The notes under the pieces were generated by a model. It saw only the letters and a list, made by a program, of their open reading frames with translations. It ran no database searches and was not told the origin of the DNA. The position numbers and the translations under genes were made by a program. A stretch of 35,201 nucleotides of DNA. It comes from a virus. Below are positions 23,571 through 30,839 of this stretch, in pieces; the stretch's first letter is position 1, and each line of letters begins with the position of its first letter. The stretch lies in IMG/VR virus record IMGVR_UViG_3300033148_005736, positions 1 to 35,201 of that record. One strand, 5' to 3'.

Positions 23571-24055
23571 GCCCCCCCGAGCTCCTTATATAATCTATGT
23601 GGTGTATTTGCTTTCTCTGGATCGACATGGATAACCTTAGCTGGAGCTATCTCAACAATGTATCGGTTGTATTCCTCGATTGCCTCGTGACATATCGAAG
23701 CCGTTTGACTATCTACAATATTAGAGCCCTCTTGAGGGATCGGAATTGAAAACACCACACGATTAAAAGCATGGAGAGCTAGTCCAAAAACATAACTCCA
23801 GTCATATTTAGGTCGCTCTTTCCTGTTTAAGTTGCCTATCACAGCAACCTCATGTCTATAATTTAGGTCATATTCTTTCTCATGAACGATGTATCTCTTT
23901 TCTAAAAATAAAGATACATGCTCGTACTTATAACCACCAACAGTCCAATGTGACACCATATTGTTTGACCATTGGATGCCGAAGTGAGAACAGTCCTCCC
24001 CTAAGCCCCAGGCAACTATGTCCATTTTTTTTCGCTTAGTCCAAAGAAACGTCAT
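23567..24055 (-). CDS. Permuted NlpC/P60-like (LRAT/YiiX-like) protein
   Basis: 162 aa from ATG 24055, with GAGGT 6 bases upstream and a TAATG overlap; an earlier start at 24076 is less likely. The N-terminal DCSHFGIQW (histidine in S-H-F-G-I) and the C-terminal DSQTASICHEAIEEYN (cysteine in ICHEA) have the order His then Cys expected of circularly permuted papain-like enzymes of the YiiX/LRAT kind. In between are WTVGGYKYEHVSLFLEK and YDWSYVFGLALHAF. If active it could cut peptidoglycan or a lipid-linked substrate from the virion. Catalytic residues are inferred from motif only. Confidence 0.6.
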   Translation of the reverse strand: MTFLWTKRKKMDIVAWGLGEDCSHFGIQWSNNMVSHWTVGGYKYEHVSLFLEKRYIVHEKEYDLNYRHEVAVIGNLNRKERPKYDWSYVFGLALHAFNRVVFSIPIPQEGSNIVDSQTASICHEAIEEYNRYIVEIAPAKVIHVDPEKANTPHRLYKELGGA

Positions 24056-24738
24056 TATACTACCTCGTGTAGCCATGCATTTAATGCTATATACTTGTCG
24101 CTGGCTCCGTTATTTGTGTACTCACACCTAATGATCATTCCCATATATAAATCAGCGTCATAGTTAGATGTATTCTCATAAATTCCGCTTGCTGGTAACT
24201 CAGCATTAAACCCAAACTGATTTAATATAAAATTAGGATAGTATGTTGGCTCAGGAGATATCGGGGCTCCTGAATAAGCATTTGTCGCCGTATCTAATAT
24301 ATAAAAATTTAATGTATCTTTTAACTCAGAACCGAAAATATTAGCGCCTGTAAATTTCGCATGTCCATAAGAGATAACAAAATCAATATTGCCAGTCTCA
24401 CCGGCTAATATAGTCCCATTTGCTCCATGCACTCTTTTATATAATTTTTTCTCAACACCACCCACTAAAACTGTCTTTGCGGTAAATGCCGGCGAACTAC
24501 CAACATCTACTGTCGAGGCAAAATAACCCTTTAAATGATCTATACCAATAGATGCCTCTAAATCATTAGTGCCGTCACTTACAACACAATCACCATTTAT
24601 TATATCGGACAATAAAGCGAGCTCCGATACAAACAAATGCCTTTCAACAGACTGAATGGTGTAGCTATTTGACGCTGATATTATTTGCCCTGCATAAATC
24701 TTATCTGAATCAGTTACGTTTTTTAAAATCACACTCAT
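24055..24738 (-). CDS. Virion-like protein, unknown
   Basis: 227 aa from ATG 24738, with GGGAG 8 bases upstream and an ATGA overlap with the previous gene. Starts MSVILKNVTDSDKIYAGQII and is strand-rich throughout (TIQSVERHLFVSELALLSD, YKRVHGANGTILAGETG, LYMGMIIRCEYTNNGAS). Part of a run of beta-rich small proteins between capsid and tail. No family recognised; decoration or fibre-like protein is likely. Confidence 0.55.
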   Translation of the reverse strand: MSVILKNVTDSDKIYAGQIISASNSYTIQSVERHLFVSELALLSDIINGDCVVSDGTNDLEASIGIDHLKGYFASTVDVGSSPAFTAKTVLVGGVEKKLYKRVHGANGTILAGETGNIDFVISYGHAKFTGANIFGSELKDTLNFYILDTATNAYSGAPISPEPTYYPNFILNQFGFNAELPASGIYENTSNYDADLYMGMIIRCEYTNNGASDKYIALNAWLHEVV

Positions 24739-25157
24739 ACTGGAACGCTCCCTGTTGTAAAGGCAATACATACTGGGTTATCTGCTTGGCCAGTATTAGT
24801 AACCTTTGCCCGTAATTCATTCCCGTATGTTATAGGAATCGGAGGAGCTGGAGCATAATCAGAGCCACGACTAGCCACAACTGAGACAGTACCTAAAAGA
24901 GTTTCTGTTGATCCATCATATTCGATTATTTCAACATCGAAAGTTGCACTATTATTATCGTTTGTTACTGAAATTAAAGTCATCTCAGCACCAACTAATC
25001 TAATCGGGAATCCTGTTTTATTTGTTATAACAGGTCCAACCTGTAAATAAGCGTTTTTAACTGTTCCAGACCTAGCAAAAGCAGCCCCTGGAGCCGCAAC
25101 ACTTTGTAGCTCTGCCAATATGTTAGTTTTTTTAAGACCTGGAGCGCCTACTGCCAT
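24735..25157 (-). CDS. Beta-rich virion-like protein, unknown
   Basis: 140 aa, ATG 25157 after GAGGATAACTG. Starts MAVGAPGLKKTNILAELQSV and continues with strands KNAYLQVGPVITNKTGFPI, TFDVEIIEYDGSTETLLG and ELRAKVTNTGQ, a pattern of jelly-roll or Ig-like domain. It resembles its two neighbours upstream in plan, not in detail. Function unknown; a decoration or minor capsid part is plausible. Confidence 0.55.
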   Translation of the reverse strand: MAVGAPGLKKTNILAELQSVAAPGAAFARSGTVKNAYLQVGPVITNKTGFPIRLVGAEMTLISVTNDNNSATFDVEIIEYDGSTETLLGTVSVVASRGSDYAPAPPIPITYGNELRAKVTNTGQADNPVCIAFTTGSVPV

Positions 25158-25465
25158 CAGTTATCCTCGAAGTTTATTATTATCTCATAGTCTGCTGTGC
25201 CAGATAGTGTCTTTACTCTAAGCTGACGTATCTCCCCTTTTATATTCCAACTAAGAAAAGAACTCTTATCAATCGTTTTAAAACTCGTGCCGCCATCAAA
25301 CGACACGAGAAATTCGGTGTTGCTAACATTATCAATGCCGACACCACTTATGATCTGACCAGATGCCAGCGGTACTAGTGACTCAACAATGCCTGCCGTA
25401 CCCGCATAAACCTGAGTACGCCCTACATTATCCTGTCCTTCAAACTGTGGCGCTAAATCAGCCAT
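25157..25465 (-). CDS. Small beta-rich virion-like protein
   Basis: 102 aa, ATG 25465 after GGAGAG. Starts MADLAPQFEGQDNVGRTQVY; strands PLASGQIISGVGIDNVS, TEFLVSFDGGTSFKTID and TADYEIIINFED. It overlaps the next gene by one base. Composition and size fit a one-domain decoration or adaptor protein. No family recognised. Confidence 0.55.
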   Translation of the reverse strand: MADLAPQFEGQDNVGRTQVYAGTAGIVESLVPLASGQIISGVGIDNVSNTEFLVSFDGGTSFKTIDKSSFLSWNIKGEIRQLRVKTLSGTADYEIIINFEDN

Positions 25466-25479
25466 CCATTACTCTCCTA

Positions 25480-26031
25480 TTAAGGAATGTCGACTATTGA
25501 AACTCTTCCATGAAGGTCTGAAGCTTTTCGTGGATTTCCTCTCAAAATCAATTCCTGTGTGCCAGTAGCCCCTGCTGTGATCTGCAAGTTCTTTGGCTCT
25601 TCGCTATAAGTGTACTGACCGGCTCCTGTGTACCATGACTCTAGAACTTCTTCTGTTCCATTATCGTCATGTACAAGCGTCCATGTGCAGTCACGAGAAC
25701 AAGAAGACATGTAATCAGCCATGTTGTAAACTTCGCTAACTGTTAAAACGATCGTGACAACATCGTTGTCAGCACCAGCAGAAACAGAACCGGAATCAAG
25801 CAGCCCTTTTCCTCTAAGGATAGTTCCGGCGACAGCTACAATATCAACAGGTAGCTTACCAGCCGCTGTTAACGCAGGGAGAACGACGTTCCCTGAACTG
25901 TCCTTAAAACTAAAACCAATTAAACCAGCTTTACCAGCGCCGGCTTCGCCTTCTACTCTACTGATCGCAGCTTCACCTGCACCAGTGACATCATCCTCTA
26001 ATATTGCAAAACTTTCTTTTAAATCTGACAT
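25480..26031 (-). CDS. Virion-like protein, unknown (183 aa)
   Basis: Starts MSDLKESFAILEDDVTGAGE with AAGGAAGG upstream. An acidic helical opening (about 1-30) is followed by strands (KAGLIGFSFKDSSGNVVLP, VSAGADNDVVTIVLTVSEV) and a C-terminal domain with SCSRDCTWTLVHDDNGTEE and LQITAGATGTQELIL. The pair of cysteines in SSCSRDC is unusual here. A role on the virion surface is inferred from neighbours. Confidence 0.55.
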   Translation of the reverse strand: MSDLKESFAILEDDVTGAGEAAISRVEGEAGAGKAGLIGFSFKDSSGNVVLPALTAAGKLPVDIVAVAGTILRGKGLLDSGSVSAGADNDVVTIVLTVSEVYNMADYMSSCSRDCTWTLVHDDNGTEEVLESWYTGAGQYTYSEEPKNLQITAGATGTQELILRGNPRKASDLHGRVSIVDIP

Positions 26032-26047
26032 TTAAAACCTTCCTTAG

Positions 26048-26515
26048 TTAACTTTCTAAACCCTGTAAATAGCATTCCACATCTGTTGCAGGTCTACCAG
26101 AATTAGATAAAATCTCGACCTTTATAACACTGCCCGCCGAGGCAGAACGCTCTATATTAAAAACAAAATCATCATTTAAATTACCACTACCTATGCGACC
26201 GCTACCGACTACTTGCGAATCAATTAAAATCTCATAAGTAACATGTTGTCTGCTCGTTATCCTCACAGACTTTAACGCTATACTCTTACCCACTGGTACT
26301 GTTTCATTCACTAATGTTTGAAGCGTCCCTGGGGTAGTTATACTCTGGACATCTACGAAAAATGGAGTGCCATTAGAGCCACCCAATGCTGCAATAATTG
26401 CATCTAATTTATCGTGAGATATTCCATCATTTACTCGCCTGTCGACACCACCGTCTTTTGTCGATTCAATATACGCTGCTTGATCTCTTTGAGGCTCAGT
26501 CCCTGGGATAGCCAT
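26048..26515 (-). CDS. Beta-rich virion-like protein, unknown (155 aa)
   Basis: Starts MAIPGTEPQRDQAAYIESTK after AAGGGTGG. A helical charged N-terminus (to about 45, KLDAIIAALGG) leads into a strand domain PFFVDVQSITTPGTLQTLV, SIALKSVRITSRQHVTYEI, VFNIERSASAGSVIKVEIL. This half resembles the 25157-25465 protein in strand pattern. Likely minor capsid or decoration protein; no family recognised. It overlaps the upstream gene by one base. Confidence 0.55.
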   Translation of the reverse strand: MAIPGTEPQRDQAAYIESTKDGGVDRRVNDGISHDKLDAIIAALGGSNGTPFFVDVQSITTPGTLQTLVNETVPVGKSIALKSVRITSRQHVTYEILIDSQVVGSGRIGSGNLNDDFVFNIERSASAGSVIKVEILSNSGRPATDVECYLQGLES

Positions 26516-26721
26516 TACTTACCACCCTTAGCGAATATCTCTTTATCATTATCAAAATCAAACCATGCGTACCATTTCTTATCTGACTCAACCCAAACGA
26601 TTGAATAAGAAAAAACAATCCCACGCTTGAGATTGTTTGAACGCATCAAGCGCTGCAAACCCATTGGACTTGCAGCACTTAAAAAATTAGGAATACGTGT
26701 TAACGATACCTCTGGTGCCAT
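26515..26721 (-). CDS. Small conserved-looking phage protein downstream of capsid
   Basis: 68 aa. Starts MAPEVSLTRIPNFLSAASP and continues MGLQRLMRSNNLKRGIVFSY and DKKWYAWFDFDNDKEIF. Trp/Tyr/Phe-rich strand (KKWYAWFDFD) suggests a compact beta fold. Starts 6 bases after the stop of the -1 frame capsid extension, and no AGGAGG-like site lies in optimal position, so it may be translated by ribosomes that finish the extended capsid. Function unknown. Confidence 0.55.
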   Translation of the reverse strand: MAPEVSLTRIPNFLSAASPMGLQRLMRSNNLKRGIVFSYSIVWVESDKKWYAWFDFDNDKEIFAKGGK

Positions 26722-26726
26722 TAATC

Positions 26727-26810
26727 TTAGTTTGCATCCTTAACGATTAATGCAGACTGAGTAGCGCCAACAGTTTCGCCTTTTCCGTTGTCAATGCCTA
26801 ACTGTAGACC
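26727..26810 (-). CDS. Capsid C-terminal extension in the -1 frame
   Basis: 27 codons in the -1 frame relative to the capsid gene read GLQLGIDNGKGETVGATQSA then LIVKDAN and TAA at 26727-26729. It begins where the zero-frame AAG (26810-26812) could slip by one base. Glycine-rich hydrophobic ending LIVKDAN is typical of capsid C-termini, while the zero-frame end is an abrupt VYS stop. Arms ACAGTT (26800-26805) and AACTGT (26770-26775) form a stem just downstream. Either a frameshift makes a long capsid form or one G is missing from the sequence. Confidence 0.6.
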   Translation of the reverse strand, partial: GLQLGIDNGKGETVGATQSALIVKDAN

Positions 26811-27583
26811 TTTATACCGAAAAGTTGATCCATAGCTATTCGCTTAGCATCTACGCCATACTCGTTAGCTCCCTGCTCGCTCATAGATAGACCCTTTTGG
26901 AATCCAATTGCAAGACCAGTTTTCTCAAACATGAAATACTGCTGAGCAGCCAAGTTGTTAGAAACAACAACTGGTACTCCGTAAACAGATCCAATAACGC
27001 CACTAGGGATGTTAGAAGTTCCATAAAGTTGAGCCTCTGTGAACTGCTGAATCTTAAGCATTGCTTTACGCTGAGCAGGGGAGATGAAAAGAGCAACCTG
27101 ACTCATATCAGCGTCTTTCAATTCTAGATCCTCTTGCATGTCTAAAACGATATCACGAGTGATGTCTCCAACTGCAGAAGGGATTACAACACCAGCAGTT
27201 TCAGCTGTAGCAACAATCTGAGTGTCAACATAACGCCCTTGAGCACCAGCTGCACGTCCTGCATTTTCAAGCTCTGCATTTATAGCTGTTTGAGCCTTAC
27301 TCATAGAGTCGATGATCCAAGCAACGTAAGCATTTTTGTCTAACAACAAAGTATCCAAGCTATCAGTCAATGCAGTAGCATCTCCCGCAACACCTGCAAC
27401 TCTATCAATAACTGTAAAGCTAGAAAGCTTAGGAAAAGAAATTTGCTTAGCTCCGAGCTCTGCCATAGATGAAACGTCTGAAACGTAAGGCATGAACTTA
27501 GCTTTAAAAGCTAATTCTTTTTGTACTTCTGCTTCGATTAAATCACGACGAGTTACGCCGTATGTTTGAATAGCGTCAGCCAT
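26798..27583 (-). CDS. Major capsid protein (HK97/P22-coat-like)
   Basis: 261 aa as read. Starts MADAIQTYGVTRRDLIEAEV with a helical N-arm, then KQISFPKLSSFTVIDRVAG, a spine-like helix DTLLLDKNAYVAWIIDSMSK, and DMSQVALFISPAQRKAMLKI then VPVVVSNNLAAQQYFMFEK, the FISP/VPVVVSN pattern of HK97-fold coat proteins. Directly after the scaffold gene. The C-terminus breaks off at TAG 26798-26800, while a plausible continuation is in the -1 frame (see 26727-26810). With it the protein would have 285 aa. Confidence 0.88.
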   Translation of the reverse strand: MADAIQTYGVTRRDLIEAEVQKELAFKAKFMPYVSDVSSMAELGAKQISFPKLSSFTVIDRVAGVAGDATALTDSLDTLLLDKNAYVAWIIDSMSKAQTAINAELENAGRAAGAQGRYVDTQIVATAETAGVVIPSAVGDITRDIVLDMQEDLELKDADMSQVALFISPAQRKAMLKIQQFTEAQLYGTSNIPSGVIGSVYGVPVVVSNNLAAQQYFMFEKTGLAIGFQKGLSMSEQGANEYGVDAKRIAMDQLFGIKVYS

Positions 27584-27595
27584 TATATTCTCCTT

Positions 27596-28183
27596 TTAAA
27601 GACCATGCTTTTCAGCGTAAGCAATCTTTTGCTTTGTGGTCATATCTGACAAGTCGGGCTTGTCTCCCTTTAAGTTAGGATCTTTCAGATTATGATTATC
27701 TATTTTAGGCCCAGCCTTAGAAAATAAATATGGCATATTCTGTCGGGCATCCTCCAACATCAATTTAATATCCGATGAATCCGCTCTGAATGTCTCTTGG
27801 TTTACTTCCAATGTTTGGAGATCAACTAATCGAGCAAGAGCAGAATTATCTACGCATCCCATCTCAATTGCTACAGACTTAACCTGGCTTTCTAAAGTTG
27901 AGTAAGCCAAATTCCCAAGGTCTTTCTTATAACGGTCATCTCTTTCTGCAACTTGCTTTCTGAGTGATGATATAAGTTCGTCCTTCTTGCCTTCCGATTC
28001 CAACTTATCATGTTCAAAGATTTCTAAACGCTCTTTAAGGAGAACATTCTCCTCTACAGCTTTCTTTTTTTCTTTGAGATATCGCTGGTCCCTTTTGTAA
28101 TCTGCATCTGATTTGGTATGTTCCCTGTGTTCGTCCCCGACGTTTTCACTTGGCGCAGCCCCGCTGCCATTACTTTCTTGCAT
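27596..28183 (-). CDS. Scaffolding protein
   Basis: 195 aa. Polar and acidic-basic: N-terminal SGAAPSENVGDEHREHTKSD is unstructured, then a long coiled coil (about 35-100, KEKKKAVEENVLLKERLEIF), and a basic helical end (DMTTKQKIAYAEKHGL) that could contact capsid protein. This layout and its position directly before the major capsid gene identify it as scaffold. No protease gene is seen between portal and capsid. Confidence 0.8.
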   Translation of the reverse strand: MQESNGSGAAPSENVGDEHREHTKSDADYKRDQRYLKEKKKAVEENVLLKERLEIFEHDKLESEGKKDELISSLRKQVAERDDRYKKDLGNLAYSTLESQVKSVAIEMGCVDNSALARLVDLQTLEVNQETFRADSSDIKLMLEDARQNMPYLFSKAGPKIDNHNLKDPNLKGDKPDLSDMTTKQKIAYAEKHGL

Positions 28184-28215
28184 GTTACTACCTCTTTTTT
28201 ATGTTTAGCAAGAGC

Positions 28216-28773
28216 TTATTTGCCCCTGATCTTTCTCCTAAATTCATCAAGCACCATTTTCCTCACTCGGCGCTTACCTACCTTGCCTAGACCTATAAAA
28301 TCATAGCCAATGTTTAACTGCTTTAACCATTTGTATATCTTTGAGTTTCTCTTCCCGTCTCGACGAACGTCCTTAGTAAACTTAATAAACAAACTATTCT
28401 TCTCGATCGAATACCCGAGCGATCTTAATAACTCACCAGTAAATGTTAGATTAGACTTACTTCTAGTAGGCTCAAAGAACTCTTTGTCAACTGTCTTTAG
28501 TATCTCGTCTGGCTCTGGAATAGGTATCACCTGACCACTACTACTCGTGCGGAACTTCACTAGACCTAACCGCATAGCTAAATATGATTTAGATAACTTA
28601 GGGAGAGCCTTGCCAGACTTTTCATTCTTACCTGATCTGGCCTGTTGAACTATTCGACCTACTACGAATTCACCTATTTGCTTCTGCATACGCTTAGACG
28701 ATGCCGCATCCTGGAGCTGCTTTCTAACATTTCTTAACGCTATATTAAGACCTTTAATCCTAACCTTCGCCAT
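28216..28773 (-). CDS. Neck/tail completion-type protein, first of two
   Basis: 185 aa, very basic (MAKVRIKGLNIALRNVRKQL, KQIGEFVVGRIVQQARSGKN, C-terminal VGKRRVRKMVLDEFRRKIR). The pattern AKVRIKG...VRKQL...GEFVVGRI...ARSGK...ALPKLSKSYL resembles the HK97 gp10/phage neck families that connect head and tail. The middle LTFTGELLRSLGYSIE is also typical (FTGELLxSLxY). The start overlaps the upstream gene by 14 bases. Family assignment by pattern only. Confidence 0.6.
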   Translation of the reverse strand: MAKVRIKGLNIALRNVRKQLQDAASSKRMQKQIGEFVVGRIVQQARSGKNEKSGKALPKLSKSYLAMRLGLVKFRTSSSGQVIPIPEPDEILKTVDKEFFEPTRSKSNLTFTGELLRSLGYSIEKNSLFIKFTKDVRRDGKRNSKIYKWLKQLNIGYDFIGLGKVGKRRVRKMVLDEFRRKIRGK

Positions 28774-29332
28774 CCCGAAACCCCTTAGCTAACCCTACAA
28801 CGAAATCCGCAAACGCTGACTTTCCTTGCTCTTCCCTTACTTTTAAAGCTTCCTTGATATCGTCTTTGATTTCTTTTTTAATCTCTTTGAGCTCACCCTT
28901 TGAAACGCCAAAGAATGGGCGCTTCGGGACCGTATCTCCAGTTACATGATTAAATGCCTTAGCATCTTGATCATCACCAGTATCCCAACCAATAGTTATG
29001 TTATTACCTTTGTTCTTAGTAACATCCATAAGCTCCATCATGTCGCCAGTAAGCTTCATATTGACTTTCTTTTTAGACTTACCCGCTGCACGAAAATCTA
29101 ACGACTTAGCATATTCTTTAGAATAAGGAGACTTAAGCTTTACCTTAGAGCCACGCCCCTTAGAATCAAAGCGCATCCCCTTACCTTCAGAGGTGCGCTG
29201 CTTAATCTTATCTAAGATCGCCTGCCCTACAGCCTCCCTAAGGTCTGGCTTACCAGAAAAATCAATCCCGAATTCATCCTTGAGATTGATTGTCTGACTC
29301 ACCCTTCTCTTCGTTACTTTCGGTGCTGACAT
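28760..29332 (-). CDS. Neck/virion morphogenesis-type protein, second of two
   Basis: 190 aa. ATG 29332 follows GGAGC at 8 bases and lies 59 bases inside the portal gene. Basic N-terminus (APKVTKRRVSQTINLKDEFG), MKLTGDMMELMDVTKNKGNN, FNHVTGDTVPKRPFFGVSKG and a helical charged end. The GDxVPxRPFFGVS element is characteristic of phage virion morphogenesis (gpG/Mu gpG-like) tail-completion proteins. Why two such basic proteins lie between portal and scaffold is unclear. Confidence 0.6.
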   Translation of the reverse strand: MSAPKVTKRRVSQTINLKDEFGIDFSGKPDLREAVGQAILDKIKQRTSEGKGMRFDSKGRGSKVKLKSPYSKEYAKSLDFRAAGKSKKKVNMKLTGDMMELMDVTKNKGNNITIGWDTGDDQDAKAFNHVTGDTVPKRPFFGVSKGELKEIKKEIKDDIKEALKVREEQGKSAFADFVVGLAKGFRDGEG

Positions 29333-30839
29333 CAGGTTGCTCCATCATTGGTTGCCTATCTTCTATTTGCTTTAAATCAAACTCTTTGATCTTTTCTAAA
29401 ATAACCTCAGCTTCTTCATCACTTATCTCTCTTAGCTCAGCTAATGCTTCAACTTCTGAGATCATACCCATCTCTAGGCGATTCTGGACTGATTTCTCAA
29501 TCTCTTCTACAGACTTAAATGCACGAGGAGGAGCGTACTTAACGCTAACTGTGATCTTCTCATTTAGTTTAGGACCAGTAAATTTCGGGGATACCTCATT
29601 TGTACCCTGCAAAACGTTATTCCAAGCAATGATTAAATCTAACTCAGACTGTTCGATCTGCTTAAATAAATCCGCATCCTCACTTGAGGCTTGAAATCGA
29701 TCCAGTAAAGCCAATGCTCTATCTATTCCTGATGTATACTGCCTAGTCTGCCCTGATGTTATAGCTGATGTATCCTCGCCCTCTGCTGATAAGAAAAAGT
29801 TAATCGTTGCCTCTAACAATTGAAGGCTACCAGCCATATCAGGAGATGGAGAAACAAAACTAAACTCTGGCTTCATCTCTGGAGCTTTAGGATTTGGCTT
29901 TAGATGCAGCACATGATTAGGACCGATGCGCATGTTCTGTGGCAATTTCTCACTGACAATAACCGCCTGACTATAGCCCTGGAGTCTTGAGATATTACTA
30001 AGATCAGATAGCACTAAAGAAAAATCAATTGCGAATTCTGTTATGTTCTGCCCTCGGCGTACATAGAACTGAAAATCCTTCTCATCAGATATATCAATAA
30101 ATGGTAGCATAGGAGCTATCGGATTTTCTTTTATCTCTGTTATATGTTTACCGAATCCATCCATTGTAAAATGCAATTCTGGAGTCCATACAACATAACG
30201 CTCCTGAGCACCTAGTCTATCATTAGGATCTGCTATCGTTTGATTTAGCCTATCGTTCTTATTATAGTCTTGATCTGTCTGAGATGTTGATCCAGGGGAG
30301 TTCATCTCATAGCTGGCTCTATTATCTAAATCCCAAACGTTTAGGATATAAGCATAAGCTTCCTCTGGATTATCTACATCTGGTATCACATCCAATTGCT
30401 GCATAGGAATAGCCTTCATTTTAAGACCACCTTTGCCATCAGGTATCATCATCGCTATGTTCTGTTGCTGTAATTTATAATACCTATTCGCTCTTTTATT
30501 ATTAGTATTTACCCGCAGATATTTATAAAGATTTTCGAGATGCTCGATCTCTTTATCGTTTGCACCTTCAAACGTTCTCTCTGGTGGCTCTGCATATAAA
30601 GAGGCCTTATCATTTATGATCTTCTTAGATACATTAATGCTTAATACTTTACGCATCTCGTTTACTGTCTTATCAGAGAACTCATTTCTAAGTTTCTCCT
30701 CTACATATCTATCCTGCCGATCCCAGTAAATATCAAAACGCTTTTGCATCTCTCGTTTTCTAGAGATGTTCTCGTCGCTCTTAATCTCTTCTATTATTTT
30801 TCTTCTTACCGCTTGATTAGTAAAATCTGGGTTAGCCAT
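29274..30839 (-). CDS. Portal protein
   Basis: 521 aa. SPP1 gp6-like shape: N-terminal helical region (KRFDIYWDRQDRYVEEKLRN), KVLSINVSKKIINDKASLYA (attachment to wing), a strand-rich stem region (AIPMQQLDVIPDVDNPEEA, AYAYILNVWDLDNRAS). The crown-clip helices have SLQLLEATINFFLSAEGED and TSGQTRQYTSGIDRALALLD. A charged, Gln/Glu-rich end completes it. It follows the large terminase with a one-base overlap (TAATG). Confidence 0.85.
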   Translation of the reverse strand: MANPDFTNQAVRRKIIEEIKSDENISRKREMQKRFDIYWDRQDRYVEEKLRNEFSDKTVNEMRKVLSINVSKKIINDKASLYAEPPERTFEGANDKEIEHLENLYKYLRVNTNNKRANRYYKLQQQNIAMMIPDGKGGLKMKAIPMQQLDVIPDVDNPEEAYAYILNVWDLDNRASYEMNSPGSTSQTDQDYNKNDRLNQTIADPNDRLGAQERYVVWTPELHFTMDGFGKHITEIKENPIAPMLPFIDISDEKDFQFYVRRGQNITEFAIDFSLVLSDLSNISRLQGYSQAVIVSEKLPQNMRIGPNHVLHLKPNPKAPEMKPEFSFVSPSPDMAGSLQLLEATINFFLSAEGEDTSAITSGQTRQYTSGIDRALALLDRFQASSEDADLFKQIEQSELDLIIAWNNVLQGTNEVSPKFTGPKLNEKITVSVKYAPPRAFKSVEEIEKSVQNRLEMGMISEVEALAELREISDEEAEVILEKIKEFDLKQIEDRQPMMEQPDVSTESNEEKGESDNQSQG

